42,251 bases of DNA, from positions 1 to 42,251 of the forward strand of contig CAMHIS010000016.1 in NCBI GenBank assembly GCA_946185285.1, given 5' to 3'. How positions within the stretch are numbered: the stretch's first letter is position 1; every line of letters starts with the position of its first letter. The notes beneath the pieces were generated by a model, which saw nothing but the letters and a program-made list of their open reading frames with translations, did no database searches and was not told where the DNA came from. This document shows, in pieces, positions 7,262-15,305 of this stretch. Both the position numbers and the translations under genes were made by a program. Origin of the DNA: an uncultured Prevotellaceae bacterium. GTDB taxonomy: Bacteria; Bacteroidota; Bacteroidia; Bacteroidales; Bacteroidaceae.

Positions 7262-8779
7262 ATGTCAGAAAGAAGAGTTAGAGTACGTTTCGCCCCGAGT
7301 CCGACAGGGGCTTTGCATATTGGCGGAGTCCGCACCGCACTGTATAATTACCTGTTTGCACGCCAGCATGGCGGCGACTTGGTGTTCCGCATCGAGGACA
7401 CCGACTCGAACCGCTTCGTGCCCGGCGCCGAGGAGTATATCATCGAGTCGTTCAAGTGGCTCGGCATCAAGTTCGACGAGGGTGTCAGCTTCGGCGGCGA
7501 CAAAGGTCCGTACCGCCAGAGCGAACGCCGCGACATCTATAAGAAATATGTGCAGCAACTGCTCGACGACGGCAAGGCCTACATTGCCTTTGATACGCCT
7601 GAGGAGCTGGAGGCGAAGCGCGCCGAAATACAGAATTTCCAGTACGACAGCCACACCCGCGGCCAGATGCGCAACTCGCTGACGCTGCCGAAGGAAGAGG
7701 TCGGCCAGTTGATTGCCGACGGCAAGCAGTATGTCGTCCGCTTCAAGATTGAGCCGGGCCGCGAGGTGCTGGTCAACGACCTGATTCGCGGCGAAGTGCG
7801 CGTGAAGACCGACATCATCGACGACAAGGTGCTCTTCAAGAGTGCCGACCAGCTGCCCACCTACCACCTGGCCAACATCGTCGACGACCACCTGATGGAG
7901 ATTACCCACGTCATCCGTGGCGAGGAGTGGCTGCCGTCGGCACCCCTCCACGTGCTGCTCTACGAGGCCTTCGGCTGGGCCGACACCATGCCGCAGTTCG
8001 CCCATCTGCCGCTGCTGCTGAAGCCCGACGGAAAAGGTAAGCTGTCGAAGCGCGACGGCGACCGGCTGGGCTTCCCCGTGTTCCCGCTGGAGTGGCACGA
8101 CCCGAAGACGGGCGACGTCAGCCGCGGCTACCGCGAGGACGGCTACTTCCCCGAAGCCGTCATCAACTTCCTCGCCCTGCTGGGCTGGAACCCCGGCACT
8201 GAGCAGGAGCTCTTCACGCTCGACGAACTGGTGCCGCTATTCGACATCACGAAGTGCTCGAAGGCCGGTGCGAAGTTCGCCTACGACAAGGGCATCTGGT
8301 TCAACCATGAGTATATCCTGAAGAAGTCGCCCGAGGAGATTGCCCGCCTGTGGCTGCCCGAGGTGCAGCAGCACTGCCCGCAGGAGACGCTGGAGCGCGT
8401 GACGAAGGTCTGCGAGATGATGAAGGACCGCGTCTCGTTCGTCAAGGAGCTGTGGCCGCTGTGCTCGTTCTTCTTCGTGGCTCCCACAGAGTACGATGAG
8501 AAGACGGCGAAGAAGCGCTGGAAGGAGGACTCCGCACAGCAGCTGACGGAGCTGATCGATGTCTTGGAGGGCATCGACGACTTCTCGCTCGAGAACCAGG
8601 AGCGCATCGTCCACGCCTGGATTGAAGAGAAGGGCTATAAGCTCGGAAACATCATGAACGCCTGGCGTCTGACCCTCGTTGGCGAGGGCAAGGGCCCCGG
8701 AATGTTCGACATCTCTGCCTTCCTCGGCAAGGAGGAGACCATCCGTAGAATGAAACGTGCCATTGAAGTGCTCGGCTGA
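7262..8779 (+). CDS. gltX: Glutamyl-tRNA synthetase
   Basis: This 505-residue enzyme charges tRNA-Glu with glutamate. The class I HIGH motif is in [12 protein letters not shown] (residues 11-22) and the KMSKS-type loop is KLSKR (260-264). Full length and an uninterrupted frame indicate a working enzyme. The start was set at [10 protein letters not shown] because a TATCTTTG promoter lies only 21 bp upstream and the longer frame would begin upstream of it. Its stop codon overlaps the start of waaA (TGATG), so gltX, waaA and the metallophosphoesterase gene are translationally coupled in one operon. Confidence 0.98.
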   Translation: MSERRVRVRFAPSPTGALHIGGVRTALYNYLFARQHGGDLVFRIEDTDSNRFVPGAEEYIIESFKWLGIKFDEGVSFGGDKGPYRQSERRDIYKKYVQQLLDDGKAYIAFDTPEELEAKRAEIQNFQYDSHTRGQMRNSLTLPKEEVGQLIADGKQYVVRFKIEPGREVLVNDLIRGEVRVKTDIIDDKVLFKSADQLPTYHLANIVDDHLMEITHVIRGEEWLPSAPLHVLLYEAFGWADTMPQFAHLPLLLKPDGKGKLSKRDGDRLGFPVFPLEWHDPKTGDVSRGYREDGYFPEAVINFLALLGWNPGTEQELFTLDELVPLFDITKCSKAGAKFAYDKGIWFNHEYILKKSPEEIARLWLPEVQQHCPQETLERVTKVCEMMKDRVSFVKELWPLCSFFFVAPTEYDEKTAKKRWKEDSAQQLTELIDVLEGIDDFSLENQERIVHAWIEEKGYKLGNIMNAWRLTLVGEGKGPGMFDISAFLGKEETIRRMKRAIEVLG

Positions 8780-10050
8780 TGCTCTATAACTTGATTATAT
8801 ACCTCTACCTCTTGGGCGTGGCAGTCTATAGCCTGTTCAACGAGAAAGTGCGCAAGATGTGGCGCGGCGAGCGTGCTGCCTTCGGCGTACTGAGGGAGAA
8901 GGTTGACCCTACGGCCCGCTACGCCTGGTTCCATGCCGCCTCGCTCGGCGAGTTCGAACAGGGGCGCCCGCTGATGGAACAGCTTCGACGCGACCATCCG
9001 GAGTATAAGATTCTGCTGACGTTCTTCTCGCCATCGGGCTACGAGGTGCGCAAGGACTACGAGGGAGCCGACATCGTCTGCTACCTGCCGCTCGACACCA
9101 TTACCAACGCCCGCCGATTCCTGCGGCTGATACGTCCCGAGGTGGCGTTCTTCATCAAGTATGAGTTCTGGTATAACTACCTGCATATCCTGAAGCACCG
9201 TAATGTGCCCGTCTACAGCGTTTCGAGCATCTTTCGTCCCGACCAGGTCTTCTTTAAGTGGTATGGCCGGCAGTACGGGCGCGTGCTCAACTGCTTTACC
9301 CACTTCTTCGTGCAGAACGAGGTGAGCCGCGAGCTGTTGGCGAAGATTGGCATTACCTGCGTCACCATCACCGGCGATACCCGCTTCGACCGCGTGCTCC
9401 AGATTAAGGAGCAGGCTAAGCAGCTGCCCGTGGTTGAGCAGTTCGTGGGCGATGCCCCGAAGGTGTTCGTCGCCGGTTCGTCGTGGCCGCCCGACGAGGA
9501 CATCTTTATCAAGTATTTCTGCGAGCATCCTGAGTGGAAGCTCATCATTGCGCCCCACGTCATCGGCGAAGACCACCTGCAGCAGATTGAGCAGAAGCTC
9601 GAAGGCTGGAACGTGCAGCGCTACACAGCCCCCCCCTCCGCCCCCGAGGGGGCTACAAGTGTGTTGCAGCAAGGTAATGAAGCCCCCTCGGGGGCCGTAG
9701 GGGGGGCTTTAATCATCGACTGCTTCGGACTGCTGAGCACCATCTACCGCTATGCCGACGTGGCTTATGTCGGCGGTGGCTTCGGCGTGAGCATTCATAA
9801 CACTGTTGAGGCGGCCGTCTGGGGCGTGCCTGTCATCTTCGGCCCCGAGAATCAGAAGTTCCAGGAGGCTCAGGAGCTGAAAGCCTGTGGCGGCGGAATC
9901 GAGATCGGCGGCTACGACGACTTCTGCCGCGTGATGGACCGTCTGACCTCCGACACCGAAGCCTTGAAACAGGCCGGGCGTGCCGCCGGCGACTACGTCA
10001 AGGGTAAGTCAGGAGCCACGGCTAAGATTCTTGCTGCTGCAAAACTATAA
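8779..10050 (+). CDS. waaA: Kdo transferase (lipid A glycosylation)
   Basis: The 423-residue GT30 enzyme adds 3-deoxy-D-manno-octulosonic acid to the lipid A precursor at the inner membrane. It has an N-terminal hydrophobic anchor, the family's WFHAASLGEFEQGRPL block with the catalytic Glu, and a C-terminal nucleotide-sugar domain (ADVAYVGGGFGVSIHN, VIFGPENQKFQEA). Between the two domains (about residues 283-311) an extra proline/glycine-rich stretch is encoded by two inverted GC-rich REP-like elements (9627-9709), just ahead of LIIDCFGLLS. The frame continues intact on both sides, so the gene is probably functional. It overlaps gltX by one base and the following gene by one base. Confidence 0.95.
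   Translation: MLYNLIIYLYLLGVAVYSLFNEKVRKMWRGERAAFGVLREKVDPTARYAWFHAASLGEFEQGRPLMEQLRRDHPEYKILLTFFSPSGYEVRKDYEGADIVCYLPLDTITNARRFLRLIRPEVAFFIKYEFWYNYLHILKHRNVPVYSVSSIFRPDQVFFKWYGRQYGRVLNCFTHFFVQNEVSRELLAKIGITCVTITGDTRFDRVLQIKEQAKQLPVVEQFVGDAPKVFVAGSSWPPDEDIFIKYFCEHPEWKLIIAPHVIGEDHLQQIEQKLEGWNVQRYTAPPSAPEGATSVLQQGNEAPSGAVGGALIIDCFGLLSTIYRYADVAYVGGGFGVSIHNTVEAAVWGVPVIFGPENQKFQEAQELKACGGGIEIGGYDDFCRVMDRLTSDTEALKQAGRAAGDYVKGKSGATAKILAAAKL
9627..9709. repeat. In-frame BIME-like pair of REP elements in waaA
   Basis: Two GC-rich elements face each other: the left arm (9627-9653, hairpin core GCCCCCGAGGGGGC) and the right arm (9680-9709, AGCCCCCTCGGGGGCC then GTAGGGGGGGCTT). The right arm is the reverse complement of the left with few differences. 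A 26-bp spacer separates them. The right arm is identical in sequence to the single element in the next gene (10884-10914). Together they add roughly 25-28 codons without disturbing the reading frame. Confidence 0.9.
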
Positions 10051-11183
10051 TGAAACTTATGTGGATGTTACTGTTCATGGCATTGCCGCTGCTGGCCATT
10101 GCCTATCTTTCGTGGCACGTCTGGGTGCTGCTGCCCTGGCCTAAGGTGTGGCGACTTCTGGTCATCGCCTTGGGTGCGGGCTCCTTCCTGCTGATGTTCC
10201 TCAACTTCGGGCGCCGCTTCGACACGCTGCCCCTCCCGGTGGCACAGGCGTGCTACGACGTCAGCACGTCGAGCCTCTTCGTCATGCTCTACCTCGTCAT
10301 CCTGTTCCTGGTGCTCGACCTGGGGCGGCTCGTCCACTTGGTGCCCCGCTCGTGGCTCTGTCAGAACGGCTGGTCGGCGGCGGCCATCTTCGTCCTGATT
10401 TTCGGCATCTTCCTCTATGGCAACCTGCATTATAAGAATAAGGTACGCGTAGAACTGGACCTACAGACCGACAAACTGCTACCTCGCGACTACAGGGTGG
10501 TGATGATGAGCGACCTGCACATAGGCTACCACAATCCCCGCAAGGAGCTGGCCCGCTGGGTTGACCTCGTCAACGCCGAGCAGCCCGACTTCATCCTCAT
10601 TGCCGGCGACATCATCGACGGTTCGATGCGCCCGCTTTTGGAGGAGCACATGGCCGAGGAGTTCCATCGTCTGAAGGCTCCCGTCTATGCCTGTCTCGGC
10701 AACCACGAATACTACAGCGGATGTCCCGAGGCCCAGCAGTTCTACCGCGATGCCGGCATCAACCTGCTCATCGACGAGGCCGCCGTCATCGACAGCGCCA
10801 TTGTCATCATCGGCCGCGACGACCGCACCAACCCCCGACGCAAACCCTTAGCCCACCTGACGGCCAAACTGGCCCAGGCAAACGAAGCCCCCTCGGGGGC
10901 CGTAGGGGGGGCTTATACCATCGTCCTCGACCACCAGCCCTACAACCTCGACCGTACCGAGAAGGCCGGCATCGACTTCCAGCTGAGCGGCCACACCCAT
11001 CGCGGTCAGGTATGGCCCATCTCCTGGATTACCGACCACGTCTACGAATGCTCGTGGGGCCCGTACCAGCGCGGAGCCACCCGCTACTACGTCAGCAGCG
11101 GCATCGGCCTCTGGGGCGGCAAGTTCCGCATCGGCACCCAGTCAGAGTACGTCGTGGCGACGCTTCACTCCTCCTCTAAATAA
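10050..11183 (+). CDS. Membrane-anchored metallophosphoesterase (YkuE-like)
   Basis: This 377-residue protein has about four N-terminal membrane helices (residues 1-135) followed by a calcineurin-like phosphoesterase domain. Metal-binding motifs are visible in order: MMSDLHIGYHN, AGDIIDG, LGNHEYYSG, LDHQP and SGHTHRGQ. YkuE-like members act on phospholipid- or nucleotide-type substrates at the membrane; the substrate is not predictable. A REP-like element (10884-10914) is read in frame as NEAPSGAVGGA just before LDHQP. The gene overlaps waaA by one base and its last 19 bp overlap the converging gene at 11165-11671. Confidence 0.9.
   Translation: MKLMWMLLFMALPLLAIAYLSWHVWVLLPWPKVWRLLVIALGAGSFLLMFLNFGRRFDTLPLPVAQACYDVSTSSLFVMLYLVILFLVLDLGRLVHLVPRSWLCQNGWSAAAIFVLIFGIFLYGNLHYKNKVRVELDLQTDKLLPRDYRVVMMSDLHIGYHNPRKELARWVDLVNAEQPDFILIAGDIIDGSMRPLLEEHMAEEFHRLKAPVYACLGNHEYYSGCPEAQQFYRDAGINLLIDEAAVIDSAIVIIGRDDRTNPRRKPLAHLTAKLAQANEAPSGAVGGAYTIVLDHQPYNLDRTEKAGIDFQLSGHTHRGQVWPISWITDHVYECSWGPYQRGATRYYVSSGIGLWGGKFRIGTQSEYVVATLHSSSK
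10884..10914. repeat. Single in-frame REP element in the metallophosphoesterase gene
   Basis: A hairpin core GCCCCCTCGGGGGC is followed by a G-rich tail CGTAGGGGGGGCTT. The sequence is the same as the right arm of the waaA pair 1.2 kb upstream, including the flanking AA(C/T)GAAG, and it is read in the same codon phase, giving the same peptide EAPSGAVGGA. Confidence 0.9.
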
Positions 11184-11671
11184 TACTTGGAATATGCCAC
11201 GTAGTGCTTGGCGTTGTCGGTCTGGCCAGGGCTGACGGGCTTCAGGTACTTGGCAGGCACGCCGCCCCAGATTTCGCGGGGCGGTATTTTTGTGCCTTGC
11301 AGCACCAGGGCACCGGCGGCCACGATGGCGCCTTCGCCCACCTCACAGTTGTCGAGCAGGGTGGAGCCCATGCCGATGAGCGCACCGTCGTGGATGGTGC
11401 AGGCGTGGACGGTAACGTTGTGGCCGATGGTCACGTCGCTGCCGATGTGGGTGGGACCAGTGTCGTGGGTCACGTGGACGCAGGAGCCGTCCTGGACGTT
11501 CGTCCGGTCGCCAATGGTAATGGGTGCCACGTCGCCACGCACGACGGCATTGAACCATACGGAGCATTCGTCACCCATGGTGACGTCGCCCACGATTGTC
11601 GCGTTCTCGCTAAAATAGCAGTCTCGCCCCCACTTGGGAGCGAGACCGCGATAACTCTTAATCAAAGCCAT
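11165..11671 (-). CDS. Gamma-carbonic anhydrase-like hexapeptide-repeat protein
   Basis: The 168-residue protein is a left-handed beta-helix protein of the YrdA/PaaY gamma-carbonic anhydrase family. It shows NATIVGDVTMGDECSVWFNAV, then RGDVAPITIGDRTNVQDGS and hexapeptide repeats (IGSDVTIGHNVTVHACTI). Metal-ligand histidines are present in SCVHVTHDT and TIGHNV, as in the family. Carbonic anhydrase activity is often not proven for this subgroup, so the substrate is uncertain. It lies 15 bp downstream of malate dehydrogenase on the same strand and is probably co-transcribed with it. The 3' end overlaps the converging metallophosphoesterase gene by 19 bp. Confidence 0.92.
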   Translation of the reverse strand: MALIKSYRGLAPKWGRDCYFSENATIVGDVTMGDECSVWFNAVVRGDVAPITIGDRTNVQDGSCVHVTHDTGPTHIGSDVTIGHNVTVHACTIHDGALIGMGSTLLDNCEVGEGAIVAAGALVLQGTKIPPREIWGGVPAKYLKPVSPGQTDNAKHYVAYSKYYLEEE

Positions 11672-11686
11672 TGATTATTTCCTCAA

Positions 11687-12679
11687 TTAAAGGTTCGGAT
11701 TCTCCGTCTTCCAGTCAGCCACGGCAGGAATGATGTCGAGACCGATAATCTCGTCGCGCATCTTCTGCAGGTGCTCGTAGGAAGCCTGGAGGGCTGCCAT
11801 CTCCTCAGCCGTGCCTTCGGGGGCTGTGAAGTGTACGCCGTCCTTGTCGATGACGGTGGGCATAGCCATCATGACGTTCTTGAAGCCAAGCTCCTCGCTG
11901 TTCACGTAGCAGCCGGCAGGCCACTTGAACGGCTCGCCGCCCATGGCACCCTCAATCATCTTGACAGCCTGGTAGGCAGGGCTCTGGAACGAAGAGCGAC
12001 CGCGCAACTTGATGATGTTGCTGCCGCCCTGAGTGGTCATGTGCTTGATCTCAGCCCAGCGCTCGTCGGAGAGGGGAAGCTCTGAGAGGGGCTTGCCGTC
12101 GATCATTGCCTTCGATGCGAAGACGGCCATCTGCTCGCCGTGACCGCCGTAGGTGTAGGCCCCCGTCACCTTGTCCTGGCGCACGCCGAACTCCAGTGCC
12201 AGCTGCTGCTGCAGACGGGTAGAGTCGAGGGCGGCCAGCGAGGTGAGCTGGTTGGGCTTCAGACCAGAGTGGATAAGCGCCGTGAGGGCTGTGACATCGG
12301 CGGGATTGAAGATGACGACGACGTGGTTCACGTCGGGGCAGTACTTCTTGATGTTCTCACCAAACTCAGCGGCAATCTGGCAGTTGCCCTTGAGCAGGTC
12401 TTCGCGGGTCATACCCTCCTTACGGGGAGCGCCGCCACTGGAGATGATGTACTTCGCACCCGTGAAAGCCTCAGCGGCATCGACGGTATAGCTGATGTTT
12501 GCGCCGGGGAAGGCACAGTGACACATCTCGTCGTAAACGCCGTGAACACCGGGTTCGTAGATGTCATAGAGACAAATGTTGTTGGTAAGGCCGAGCATCA
12601 GCACGCTCTGAACCATGTTTGAACCGATCATGCCGCCTGCGCCGACGATGACCAGCTTGTCGTTTGTTAATGTTGCCAT
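11687..12679 (-). CDS. mdh: NAD-dependent malate dehydrogenase
   Basis: This 330-residue cytoplasmic enzyme interconverts malate and oxaloacetate, in anaerobic Bacteroidales mainly as part of the reductive branch to fumarate and succinate. It has a Rossmann motif VIVGAGGMIGSNM near the N-terminus, the substrate-loop block GAPRKEGMTREDLLKGN, and the catalytic histidine in YTYGGHGEQM. Length is normal for the LDH/MDH superfamily. A TATCTTTG promoter element lies on the minus strand at 12714-12721, and the gamma-carbonic anhydrase gene follows after 15 bp. Confidence 0.96.
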   Translation of the reverse strand: MATLTNDKLVIVGAGGMIGSNMVQSVLMLGLTNNICLYDIYEPGVHGVYDEMCHCAFPGANISYTVDAAEAFTGAKYIISSGGAPRKEGMTREDLLKGNCQIAAEFGENIKKYCPDVNHVVVIFNPADVTALTALIHSGLKPNQLTSLAALDSTRLQQQLALEFGVRQDKVTGAYTYGGHGEQMAVFASKAMIDGKPLSELPLSDERWAEIKHMTTQGGSNIIKLRGRSSFQSPAYQAVKMIEGAMGGEPFKWPAGCYVNSEELGFKNVMMAMPTVIDKDGVHFTAPEGTAEEMAALQASYEHLQKMRDEIIGLDIIPAVADWKTENPNL

Positions 12680-12713
12680 GTTTCTTAGTGATAATTAAAT
12701 TAGATTTGTGGTG

Positions 12714-12721
12714 CAAAGATA
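12714..12721 (-). promoter_or_regulatory. -7 element for mdh
   Basis: On the minus strand the sequence reads TATCTTTG, 34 bp upstream of the mdh start. The upstream -33 position falls in the GGAGTTA tandem repeat and shows no TTTG. Confidence 0.6.
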
Positions 12722-12732
12722 GTGCTTTTTGG

Positions 12733-12769
12733 GGAGTTAAAGGAGTTATTGGAGTTAAAAGGAGTTAAT
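12733..12769. repeat. Tandem GGAGTTA repeat between mdh and the RAYT gene
   Basis: Four imperfect 9-10 bp units (GGAGTTAAA, GGAGTTATT, GGAGTTAAAA, GGAGTTAAT) lie in the divergent promoter region of mdh and the transposase gene. They resemble the GGAGTTTA units at 4994 and 32934. Confidence 0.75.
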
Positions 12770-12795
12770 GACGAGCGTTTTTGTGAACTTATTTG

Positions 12796-12803
12796 TACCT
12801 TTG
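12796..12803 (+). promoter_or_regulatory. -7 element for the RAYT-pepP-hypD run
   Basis: TACCTTTG, a TAnnTTTG match, lies 37 bp upstream of the RAYT ATG. No other promoter is obvious before hypD, so this may drive the transposase, aminopeptidase and hypD together. Confidence 0.5.
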
Positions 12804-12840
12804 TCAACTCTAAATAGCAAAACAAAGCTAAGTAGAAGCG

Positions 12841-13935
12841 ATGAACGCGCCCCAACCCCGCGACAGCCGCGACGTGCCCCAGATGCACAAGCGCAGTCAG
12901 TACCACGACTACCACGGCCGGGGCATCTACCTCGTCACCCTCTGTACCGAAGGGCGCCAGCCGCTCTTGGGCAGTCTGACGGGAAACAGTCCGGGCGAGG
13001 CAACCATAGAACCGACGACCTTGGGCCGCGAGGTGCTGCGCTGCTGGCAGCAGATACCAGCGATACAGCGGCAGATAGCCGAAAAGAAGGCGGCGAAGAC
13101 GGGCCAGCCCTGCGACCGTGACATCACCTTGTTGGACTGCCAGCTGATGCCCGACCATTTCCATGGCATCATCTTTGTCAGGAAGGAGATGGACGTTGCG
13201 TTAGGCGAGGTTATCAGGGGGTTCATGGTTGGCTGTACCAGGGCCTTTAACGGCGTTTCCCCGCAAGTATGCGGGGCACCGGACCAGGGGGCGGCGGTTC
13301 CGTGTAGCGCGGATTCGCGCGCAGAAAGCGTCCGGAGCGCCCCTCTGCGCCCCCTCTGGGAAAAGGGATACCACGACCGCCTGCTGCTGCACGAGGGCCA
13401 GCTGCAGAACATGATCGACTACGTCCGCGACAACCCGCGTCGTCTCATGCTTCGCCGCCAGCATCCTGACCTCTTTGTAGTCCAGCGGAGCGTGCGCTTC
13501 GCCTACTGGAGCTTCTCGGCCATCGGTCAGGTGCGGTTGTTGGATGCGCCCCTTGTGGCGGTTCATGTGCGCCGCTATTTCACCGACCAGCAGCGCCGCG
13601 ACTACATGAACGGCTGCATCCTTGCTGCCCGCCGCGGGGCCGTCCTCATCAGTCCTTTCATCAGCGAATACGAAAAGCGGGTGCGCGATGAGGCTTTCCG
13701 CGAGGGACTCTTCTGTATCCAGCTGTGCGTAGAGCCTTTCACAGACTACCACAAGCCTGCCGGCGAGCTGGTTGACCATTGCTCCGATGGCCACCTGCTG
13801 TTGCTCACCCTTTCCAGCGGTCCCCCTCACGCCCACCGCATCTCCCGCGACGAATGCTCCGCGCTCAATTCCTTGGCTGAGAGCATGGCCCGACAAAGCT
13901 TAGAAAACATCATAACACCACCAATATGCAAATAA
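12841..13935 (+). CDS. REP-associated tyrosine transposase (RAYT) with C-terminal extension
   Basis: The 364-residue protein belongs to the Y1/HUH transposases related to IS200 TnpA. The N-terminal strand YHGRGIYLVTLCT, the HUH motif in LMPDHFHGIIF (His106 and His108) and the catalytic Tyr194 in MIDYVRDNPR are all present. RAYTs are single-copy proteins thought to mobilise REP palindromes. Residues about 140-172 are an unusual insert encoded by hairpin-rich DNA. Residues about 220-364 form an extension rich in GAVLISPF and GHLLLLTL that resembles a Rossmann-like (DprA-type) fold; that is a guess. There are no flanking inverted repeats, so it is not an IS copy. The stop codon overlaps the start of the aminopeptidase gene by 10 bp. 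Confidence 0.9.
   Translation: MNAPQPRDSRDVPQMHKRSQYHDYHGRGIYLVTLCTEGRQPLLGSLTGNSPGEATIEPTTLGREVLRCWQQIPAIQRQIAEKKAAKTGQPCDRDITLLDCQLMPDHFHGIIFVRKEMDVALGEVIRGFMVGCTRAFNGVSPQVCGAPDQGAAVPCSADSRAESVRSAPLRPLWEKGYHDRLLLHEGQLQNMIDYVRDNPRRLMLRRQHPDLFVVQRSVRFAYWSFSAIGQVRLLDAPLVAVHVRRYFTDQQRRDYMNGCILAARRGAVLISPFISEYEKRVRDEAFREGLFCIQLCVEPFTDYHKPAGELVDHCSDGHLLLLTLSSGPPHAHRISRDECSALNSLAESMARQSLENIITPPICK
13259..13355. repeat. Hairpin-rich in-frame insertion inside the RAYT gene
   Basis: Three stems lie in a stretch that encodes a low-complexity loop absent from usual RAYTs: CCCCGC/GCGGGG with loop AAGTAT (13259-13276), GCGCG/CGCGC (13307-13320), and an outer AGGGGGCG (13286-13293) pairing with CGCCCCCT (13348-13355). 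It separates the HUH half from the LWEKGYHD block that leads to the catalytic tyrosine. It is not the same sequence as the REP elements in the neighbouring genes. Confidence 0.65.
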
Positions 13936-15305
13936 GTAAGGAAACCTACATCCGCCGCCGCGCCCAGCTGAAGCGCGACATGGGCAGCGGACTGCTGCTC
14001 TTCCTCGGCAACGACGAGGCAGCAATGAACTACGCCGACAATACCTACCGGTTCCGTCAGGACTCGACGTTCCTTTATTTCTTCGGCTTGGACTACGCCG
14101 GACTGGCCGCCGTCATCGACGTCGACAACGACCGGGAAACCATCTTCGGCAACGAGCTGACCATCGACGACATCGTCTGGACAGGCACCATGCCGTCGCT
14201 CCGCGAGCTGGCTGCCACCGTGGGCATCAGCGACGTCCGTCCCATGAGCGAGCTGGCAACAACCGTTCAGGGGAAGTCTGTCCACTTCCTGCCGCCCTAC
14301 CGTGGCGACCACCGCGTATGGCTGTGGGAACTCTTAGGCGTGGAGCCTGCCGCACAGCCCGCGAAGGCCAGCGTGCCGTTCATCAAGGCCATCGTCAGCC
14401 AGCGTAACCATAAGGACGAGGAGGAACTGCGGCTGATAGAGGAGTCGGTGGATCTGAGCACGAAGATGCACTTGGCCGCCTACCGCACCGTCCGTCCCGG
14501 CATCCATGAGTCGGAGGTGGCCGCCGTCGTCGAAGAGGTGGCCTGCCGTCCCGGCGGCGCATTGGCATTCCCGACCATCGCCACCGTACAGGGTCAGGTG
14601 CTCCACAACCACGGTTTTATTCATGACCTGAAGGAGGGCGACATCTTCCTACTCGATGCCGGAGCAGAGACCCGCTCGCACTATGCCGGCGACCTGTCGT
14701 CGTCGATGCCCGTGGGTGAGCGCTTTACCCAGCGCCAGGCTGAAGTCTACGAGATCCACCTGCGCAGCTTCTGGGCTGCTGTCGATAAACTGCAGTTGGG
14801 ACGCCCTTTCCGCGATGCCCACATCGCCGCCGCCACCGAGATTGCCCGTGGCATGAAGGAGCTGGGTCTGATGAAGGGCGACCCCGCCGAGGCTGCCGAA
14901 GCCGGTGCCTACGCCCTGTTCTTCCCCTGCGGCCTGGGCCACATGATGGGGCTCGACGTTCACGACATGGAGAACCTTGGCGAACAGTACGTGGGCTATG
15001 CCGAGGGCACCGTGAAGTCTACGCAGTTCGGTTTCAAGTCGCTGCGCCTCGCCCGTCCCCTTGAACCGGGCTTCGTCTTCACCGTCGAGCCGGGCATCTA
15101 TTTCATCCCCGAGCTGATGGACAAGTGGGAGGCCGAGGGCCAGTTCCGCGACTTTATCTGCTACGACCGCCTCGGTCCGTGGCGCAACTTCACCGGTCTG
15201 CGCAACGAGCTGAACTACGTCATGACCGAGCAAGGCGCCCGCCTGCTTGGCACCATCAAGAAGCCGATGACCATCGAGGAAGTCTATAAAGCAAAAATGC
15301 AATAA
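13926..15305 (+). CDS. pepP: Xaa-Pro aminopeptidase (aminopeptidase P, M24B)
   Basis: The 459-residue enzyme removes an N-terminal residue that precedes proline. The N-terminal creatinase-like domain (QDSTFLYFFGLDYAG) is followed by the pita-bread metallopeptidase domain: metal-binding Asp residues in LLDAGAETRSHYAGDLS, His in GLGHMMGLDVHD, Glu in FTVEPGIYF and a final Glu in GLRNELNYVMT. No signal peptide, so it is cytoplasmic. Its ATG lies inside the last codons of the RAYT gene and its TAA abuts the hypD ATG (TAAATG). This tight coupling suggests that released proline or hydroxyproline peptides feed HypD; that is an inference. Confidence 0.94.
   Translation: MQISKETYIRRRAQLKRDMGSGLLLFLGNDEAAMNYADNTYRFRQDSTFLYFFGLDYAGLAAVIDVDNDRETIFGNELTIDDIVWTGTMPSLRELAATVGISDVRPMSELATTVQGKSVHFLPPYRGDHRVWLWELLGVEPAAQPAKASVPFIKAIVSQRNHKDEEELRLIEESVDLSTKMHLAAYRTVRPGIHESEVAAVVEEVACRPGGALAFPTIATVQGQVLHNHGFIHDLKEGDIFLLDAGAETRSHYAGDLSSSMPVGERFTQRQAEVYEIHLRSFWAAVDKLQLGRPFRDAHIAAATEIARGMKELGLMKGDPAEAAEAGAYALFFPCGLGHMMGLDVHDMENLGEQYVGYAEGTVKSTQFGFKSLRLARPLEPGFVFTVEPGIYFIPELMDKWEAEGQFRDFICYDRLGPWRNFTGLRNELNYVMTEQGARLLGTIKKPMTIEEVYKAKMQ

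Noticed and set aside
8635..9672. A 345-codon minus-strand frame over waaA
   Set aside because: Antisense to an essential, well-conserved gene and without any recognisable feature.
9627..9709. Rho-independent terminator inside waaA
   Set aside because: The strong hairpins look like terminators but have no U-tract, lie in mid-gene and recur in four other genes as part of a repeat family.
11165..11183. The 19-bp convergent overlap as a frameshift or misassembly
   Set aside because: Both reading frames end at normal family lengths, so a simple tail-to-tail overlap explains it.
12841..13935. A complete insertion sequence around the transposase
   Set aside because: No terminal inverted repeats, target duplication or second copy are visible; the protein is of the single-copy RAYT type.
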